A stretch of DNA of 64,000 nucleotides from Copromyces sp. CBS 386.78 (taxonomy: Eukaryota; Ascomycota; Sordariomycetes; Sordariales; Sordariaceae). Below the pieces are notes generated by a model. That model saw only the letters and a list, made by a program, of their open reading frames with translations. It was not told where the DNA came from and did no database searches. Positions 59,001 through 64,000 of the stretch are shown piece by piece. The number at the start of each line of letters is the position of its first letter. The first letter of the stretch is position 1. The stretch lies in NCBI GenBank assembly GCA_030685235.1, contig MU839094.1, forward strand, positions 372,001 to 436,000. Direction: 5' to 3'. The translations under genes and the position numbers were made by a program.

Positions 59001-60096
59001 ATTAGCACCATATTCCTTCTTCACCGCGACTGTCCATGGCGAGATCCCAGCCGAGCTGTTGTAATTCAGCACGCCAAGTGAAGGGAGCACTGATTAAAAG
59101 GCTTATTTGTAAGGGACAAGGAGGGGGTTCACGTGCTCCTGGTCCTATCGGAGTAAATGGGAATTGTCCTTCGCTTGTGAGATTTCGCTCGACATGATGT
59201 CTTCTGTTGTCCCCCAATGACAGGGGCTGTTGTCTCACTCTTTCGTCGTTGCCGCTATGGATGTGATGGGCCGAACCACCAGCAGCCTTTCCCCCACGGC
59301 CGTCCCACAGACACAGAACCTTTATACGGGTTTTGAGCTCGAGCACATCGTATATACACCACTTGATTCCGCAGGAACACGTTTTCTTGTGTTGTGACTG
59401 GTAACACTACTCTGGCTGTGACCTCACTCTCTTTCAAGCTTTAAACTCTCCTACCACGGTAACACTCCCTAAGAACGAGGGAGTCCAGCCAGGGACTTGA
59501 GGGTGAAAACGGTGAACAAGCTTGCCCACCAATTGGGTATTCTTCCGAAGTATGGGGTATGTATATTCCTTGCAGATGCGAATATCGTTCGTCTTGCGGT
59601 AACGACATTTTCCTGAAATTCGGCCGTTCTGCCAGGCAAATGCCCCTGAGACAGCCTCCCTCGCCGGCATTCGGGACAATTTGCAGGACATGACCCCAGA
59701 CATGTGCGGTGTGGTGCAGTGCAGTACAGCGCACCGATGTCAATTGTCGGGGCTGTGAATGTAGGTAGGAGAGACAAGAATAACCTCTTGTCTAGCGTTG
59801 CGACGCCAACCATATGCCAACCACGGATATTGAAGCTGGGCTTTGAATTGAGCAAGCCGGACAAGATTTGTCTTCATGAGGGGGGCCAGAACGAAGGCGC
59901 GTCTGTCAACACATGAGACTATGGGACGAACTTGCGGGAGTGGGAACGGTGGTTCCAGTCTGCTGTTATAACTGCCCGTGCAGCTGCATATTGGCCGCCG
60001 GAGAGGGCTCCTGGGCTCGTTCGCTCGTCCGGCCTGGCTCCGGGGAGTCACCCGTTCCGGCATGCAGTGATTCAGCAATGCGCTGATGCCAACGGG

Positions 60097-61003
60097 ACTG
60101 AGCTTATCTCAGCACTCAGACCTCTAATTCGGGGCGGTCGCGCACGGACCAGATTAAACAATTTAATTTATCGATAAAATGCCATGACTACTATTTTGGG
60201 TAATATTTTTGACATGCGCCCCAAGAGGTCTGAGTTCTCGATGCGCCCCCCCTAGCAATCCACAAACACGCCCCCGGGCATCAAAACACGGGCATCACTA
60301 ATATCACTACCTTATAACTCTACCAAATCTTATCGCATCACCAAAACTTTGACTGCATTATCATCGCGTAAATCAGCTCTTTCATTTGATACCTGTATAA
60401 ATAGGAAATCATCTTGCAATACGTCAAATCATAACCATAACCTTGACCATAACCATAACCATAACCAAAATGCTCCCCAACAGCGATCTCTCAACTCCTC
60501 CTCTAACCGATACGGGAAAAGTAAATGCACCCGGGGCTTAAGAATGCCTTACAAATTATACATAGAAATTTTCAGATAGTTAGGATGAAAAAAAGTGCCA
60601 ATGTTGAGCACCATGGTCGCGACCTATTTTCTGATAATTATCGTTTCCACACCCCCGACGATAGAAATTACACTTCTCAGCACATTGACAGAAAATGAAT
60701 TACACTATGATAACCGCCTTGAAATTCTCTACCTCTGTACATCTTTGTATTCGCTGATATGTCTTGTGGTGATGTGGCTATCTGGAAGTGAAGCCAAATT
60801 TCTGCATAGATTTTGGGTATTTGTTTGTCGATTACTATAAGGAGTGCATCGAGAACTCAGACCTCTTTTTTGGGCGTTCTCAGTCAATACCGTCAATACA
60901 ATGCAAGAAACGATGCACGGACCACAATCAGGAAACATTGGAAAGATTCAATGTCCCCCTGCCCAAAAAAGAAAGCAGGTCTGAGCACTGAGATAAGACT
61001 GAG
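60097..61003. mobile_element. Foldback/MITE-like DNA element with nested inverted repeats
   Basis: The element spans 60103-60997 (895 bp) and is flanked by a perfect 6-bp direct repeat, ACTGAG, at 60097-60102 and 60998-61003. Outer terminal inverted repeats of 21 bp (60103-60123 and 60977-60997) match at 19 positions, both differences being transitions. Inside, a perfect 22-bp inverted repeat lies at 60223-60244 and 60846-60867. The core ACTCAGACCTCT occurs three times exactly (60114, 60224 inverted, 60855) and once degenerate at the right end. Each end block of about 145 bp is therefore itself an imperfect palindrome. The roughly 600-bp middle is AT-rich, unlike its neighbours, with an ATAACC tandem repeat at 60431-60466 and no coding domain. 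This suits a non-autonomous DNA transposon. The superfamily is unknown. Confidence 0.65.
60431..60466. repeat. ATAACC tandem hexamer repeat
   Basis: Two ATAACC-type units, a variant, then three further units lie inside the foldback element. They are not near a chromosome end as far as this window shows. Confidence 0.75.
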
Positions 61004-62184
61004 CATCGCACAATTCGACGACAGAGCGAACAAACTACCTACACTACTTACGCTCCCATCGGCAGGCACTGATCTACGTACATAGAATGCGCCGTTGCCT
61101 GACGCTGAGTGACGTCGGCGGTTTTCCCAGAGGCCGGCAAAGGTATGTTAGTGCACAGTGTGTGTAGTGTGACGGTGCCTGGCTCGTACTGCAGATCGCA
61201 GATTCCATTCCGAATGTGGACATGGCTGTACATACACTTGTACAGAACTCGAACGCATCGCGACTCAAAACTCCTTCACCAAGAACGAAACACACAGATG
61301 ACCTTTCTGCAGCACGGAAGGCGTTTTTGCGGGGTGCAATGAGGCAAGGGGTTGGAGCACTTCCAAAGTGTTTCACCCTCCGACCGTGCAGAGTGCCATG
61401 GATCCACGCGCTTGAGGCTAGAACAACCACTCCCAGGGCTTCGACCATGTCGTTGAAAAAGGGGAAAAAACCTCAAAAAAAAAAAAAATCAAAAAAAATC
61501 GCACAGGCCAGGTTTTGAAAGGCACCTCTATCTGCTACCGTGCCTCCGAGCCTGCCTATCGTTCCATACCCATGTTCGGCGGCAAGCTATGTACCATATT
61601 CGGAGCACCAATCCCTTCTTCCGTTCCCTGCTTCTCAAGGTACCTCGGGGTATTCCGTGCCATGACGGCATGAGACTGCCAATCTTTGAATGACATTGCC
61701 GTGCACGCCGGCGTCCACCATTCGGGCTGTAGGCCGTCCGGAAGAGATGGAGGGTCTGTATCAGACAGGCCATCCCATCTCCATGAACAAAGAAGGCCCG
61801 GCCGGACCCCGGAGCGCGGCCGAGGATCACCGACTGCTGACTCGACAATGACCTCTCAAGTTCGCCGCAATGGACCTGGATACACGGATCCATTGACGGC
61901 GCCATGGGGAAAACTACTTGAAAAAAACAAGAATGTAAAAATAACATTAGTGAAAACTGAAATGCCCTCAACTGCTCAAGATTGCACAAATTTTTTGATT
62001 CGTCAACAAAGAAAGATTTTTTTTTTTTTTAATTTTTTCTTCCCATCCACCTTGCCAGCTCACTCATTGATCTTCCATCAACGGGTTTGTTTACATTACT
62101 TGGGTCTGGATCCATCGTTTGTTTCGTCTTCTTTTCAAGAACCCCCCTGTCTCTTAGCCTTGTCTCCTTCGGATTCTGATTTTT

Positions 62185-62193
62185 ATGTCTTGA
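62185..62193 (+). promoter_or_regulatory. Minimal upstream ORF before the CDF gene
   Basis: ATG TCT TGA, a two-codon uORF, lies 79 nt before the start at 62272 within a T/C-rich leader-like stretch. It could affect translation if transcribed. Confidence 0.35.
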
Positions 62194-62271
62194 TCCGGTG
62201 CTCCTTCCTTCAACCTTTTTTTTCCCTCCCCACCATTGGACTCTTCGAACTCAACAACGACTCCGGTGGAA

Positions 62272-64000
62272 ATGGCATCTCCAAACTATCCACACTCACA
62301 TCATCCGAGCAACCGTAGCGGTCCGTTTCTCTGCCTGCAAGAGCCACATCCGCCAGCACCTAAAGGACATAGTGCGCTAGCATCGCTCATCAGAAACCGG
62401 CCTGCCGTATCACTACCAAACCCTTTGAACCCTTTCCGTGACGATGAAGAGGCTTTTGTAGGTCATGGGGTGGAACGCAGATTAACGGATGATGAACCTC
62501 CACGCCGGGATGAGCGGCACATGAGTGCTGTGCTCAACGGGCCTCATATGCGCAGTATGCGCCTGATCGGAAACAGCAACCCTCGATATCGATGGGAAAG
62601 ATACTGGAAGACCGAAGACGAGTTGGCGACTATGAAAAAGCCCATGTTAGTGTTGCCCGCAATCCTTGCTTAAGCCACTAGACGCTAACGCCCTGTTGTA
62701 GCCGTGAATACTATGAGCGTTGCAACTACCTTGTTCAGCAATATCTGTACATCGATAAACTTCTGGATTCATCCTTGCCTCATGACCTCCTCAATGAGTA
62801 CAACGACCTTCCACCGTGGGCTTTCCGCGGAGGGCTTGAGGCTCCTGCTACCACGCCGCCAACCAGCGGTGCCACTGCAGAGCCTGCCCCAACGGTCTCC
62901 AAGGCTCGCAAGGTCAAGCGGACGCCCAAGGGCATCTACCGACCAACCGAGACCACGCCTCTATTCAGTGATGACAGCAACGCCGTTGACGGCGAGGAGG
63001 GTGAGCAAGTTACTAGCCAAGAGTCACGGCCCGAGATCCCATGGCTTGAGGATGACGATGTTGACAGCTCCGCCTCCATCGTTACCTTGGCTATTTACAT
63101 CAACTTTGCAGCCAACGCTATCCTTCTGGCCGGCAAGCTCGCGGTAGTCCTGTCCGTCCCGTCCGTCTCAGTGTTGGCAAGCTTGGTGGATGCGATCCTC
63201 GACTTTTTGTCGACCGCCATCGTCTGGATCACTACCTGGTTGATCAGCCGGCAAGATCAGTACCGGTATCCCATCGGGCGAAGAAGACTGGAGCCCATTG
63301 GTGTGCTTGTCTTCTCCGTTATCATGATCACGTCGTTTGCCCAGGTCGCTCTTGAGGCTATTCAACGTCTCATGTCAAATGACCGTGAGGTCATTCAACT
63401 GTATGCATCCACAATCTCAATCCGTCTACCCAGGCTTGTTTTGTTTCTGATGCTAATACCCGTTCTTTTCAATAAAAAGTGGTGTACCAGCTATAGCCAT
63501 CATGTTGAGCACCGTCGTCATCAAGGGCATGTGCTGGGTCTGGTGCCGTCTCATCAAAAACTCCAGTGTTCAGGCCTTGTAAGTACTTATGAGAATGCAA
63601 AACTCTCAAAACCCCCTCCCCCGTTTGAGATGGGAGACACCAGCTGACACTTTACTCCAGGGCCGCGGATGCAAGCACCGATGTCATCTTCAACGCCGGC
63701 TCCATCGCTTTCCCATTAAGTCAGTCCTCAACCCTCTTACTCAAAGGCCTCGTTGCCTTATACTTACCTCCGATTTGTCGATCTAGTTGGCTTCTACTGC
63801 CAAATCTGGTGGCTCGACGCGCTCGGAGGTTTGCTGCTCTCCCTCGTGGTTATCTTCAACTGGTCCCAAACATCTGGGGAGCACATCAGACACCTGACCG
63901 GCTTTTCCGCCACTTCTGATCAACGCAATATCTGTAAGTTGCCGTTGTCGTTGCCGTTGTTCCTCTTGTCGACGAGTCCATATCTAGTCCGCTTTCCCCC
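62272..64000 (+). CDS. Cation diffusion facilitator, Mn-type (3' end outside window)
   Basis: Membrane exporter that moves divalent cations, probably Mn2+, out of the cytosol in exchange for protons. Exons seen: 62272-62645, 62702-63400, 63480-63578, 63661-63719 and 63787-63933, all with matching phases. A further intron starts GTAAGT at 63934 and the rest lies beyond the edge. About 459 codons are visible. A long cytosolic N-terminus (to about 250) contains REYYERCNYLVQQYLYID. Membrane helices follow (SIVTLAIYINFAANAILLAG). The metal site in TM2 is VDAILDFLST (DxxxD), with HP-type RYPIGRRRLEPIG after it. The TM5 site is AADASTDVIFN (DxxxD). Asp in both sites, rather than His, marks the Mn/Fe-type group related to plant MTP8-11. 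Start ATG 62272 is the first ATG in the frame. Confidence 0.92.

Larger units (their letters stand above)
56001..62271. other. 6.3 kb region without a convincing gene
   Basis: It lies between the divergent start of the low-complexity protein gene and that of the CDF transporter. The minus-strand upstream part (56001 to about 57500) may be a long leader and promoter. It contains an A13 run near 56987. Frames such as plus 57856-58566 and minus 59469-59864 show no domain, start context or intron pattern. A transposon-like element occupies 60103-60997. Segments near 57668, 61476-61500 and 62018-62037 are A/T homopolymers. Confidence 0.55.

Overview
The window is fungal nuclear DNA. Short introns (about 50 to 220 bp, GT...AG, several with CTAAC-like branch sites) interrupt many genes, intergenic spaces are long, and the gene set includes CFEM, Flc/TRP-like, Cch1 and GPI-anchored wall proteins. 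The lumazine synthase carries the Ser-rich insertion I associate with the Magnaporthe-type enzyme, and the HMG-box protein resembles Ste11/Fmf-1 sexual regulators. Together these point to a filamentous ascomycete, most likely Sordariomycetes. I cannot name the species from sequence alone.

Layout: 1-2929 is the N-terminal part of a Cch1 calcium channel (minus, runs off the left edge). 5000-7630 is a DDT-WHIM-PHD chromatin protein. 11314-13491 is an HMG-box transcription factor with a long upstream region. 14755-15281 is EMC5. 15883-19298 is the meiotic MutS homologue MSH5. 19832-20680 (minus) is a CFEM GPI-anchored protein. 22023-26824 holds three protein-synthesis genes: the Rpl4 chaperone ACL4, the RWD protein GIR2 (minus) and the pumilio-type ribosome biogenesis factor PUF6. 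28068-29146 is a Cys-rich single-span membrane protein. 29935-30491 (minus) is the RNA polymerase II subunit RPB4 and 31813-33834 (minus) is the PP2A B55 subunit. 35925-36920 is an unrecognised protein, 38062-39011 a GPI-anchored Cys-rich protein, and 39655-43180 (minus) a Flc/TRP-like membrane protein. 45622-48187 (minus) is an Mlh2-type MutL protein, 48795-49599 (minus) a small secreted Cys protein and 51591-52410 lumazine synthase (RIB4). 53085-56000 (minus) is a low-complexity fungal protein of unknown role. 62272 to the right edge is a Mn-type cation diffusion facilitator.

The genes are ordinary housekeeping, surface and regulatory genes, each with its own promoter. Two themes recur. ACL4, GIR2 and PUF6 all serve ribosome assembly or translation. 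MSH5 and MLH2 both belong to the MutS/MutL meiotic and repair machinery.

The least ordinary stretch is the 6.3 kb without a convincing gene at 56.0-62.3 kb. It contains an AT-rich element of about 895 bp (60103-60997) with nested inverted repeats and a perfect 6-bp direct repeat at its borders. It looks like a non-autonomous foldback DNA transposon that I cannot place in a known superfamily. Other points to check are a 51-nt interruption in the Mlh2 gene carrying its only in-frame stop, two stop-free introns whose lengths are multiples of three, and an altered ATPase motif in Mlh2.
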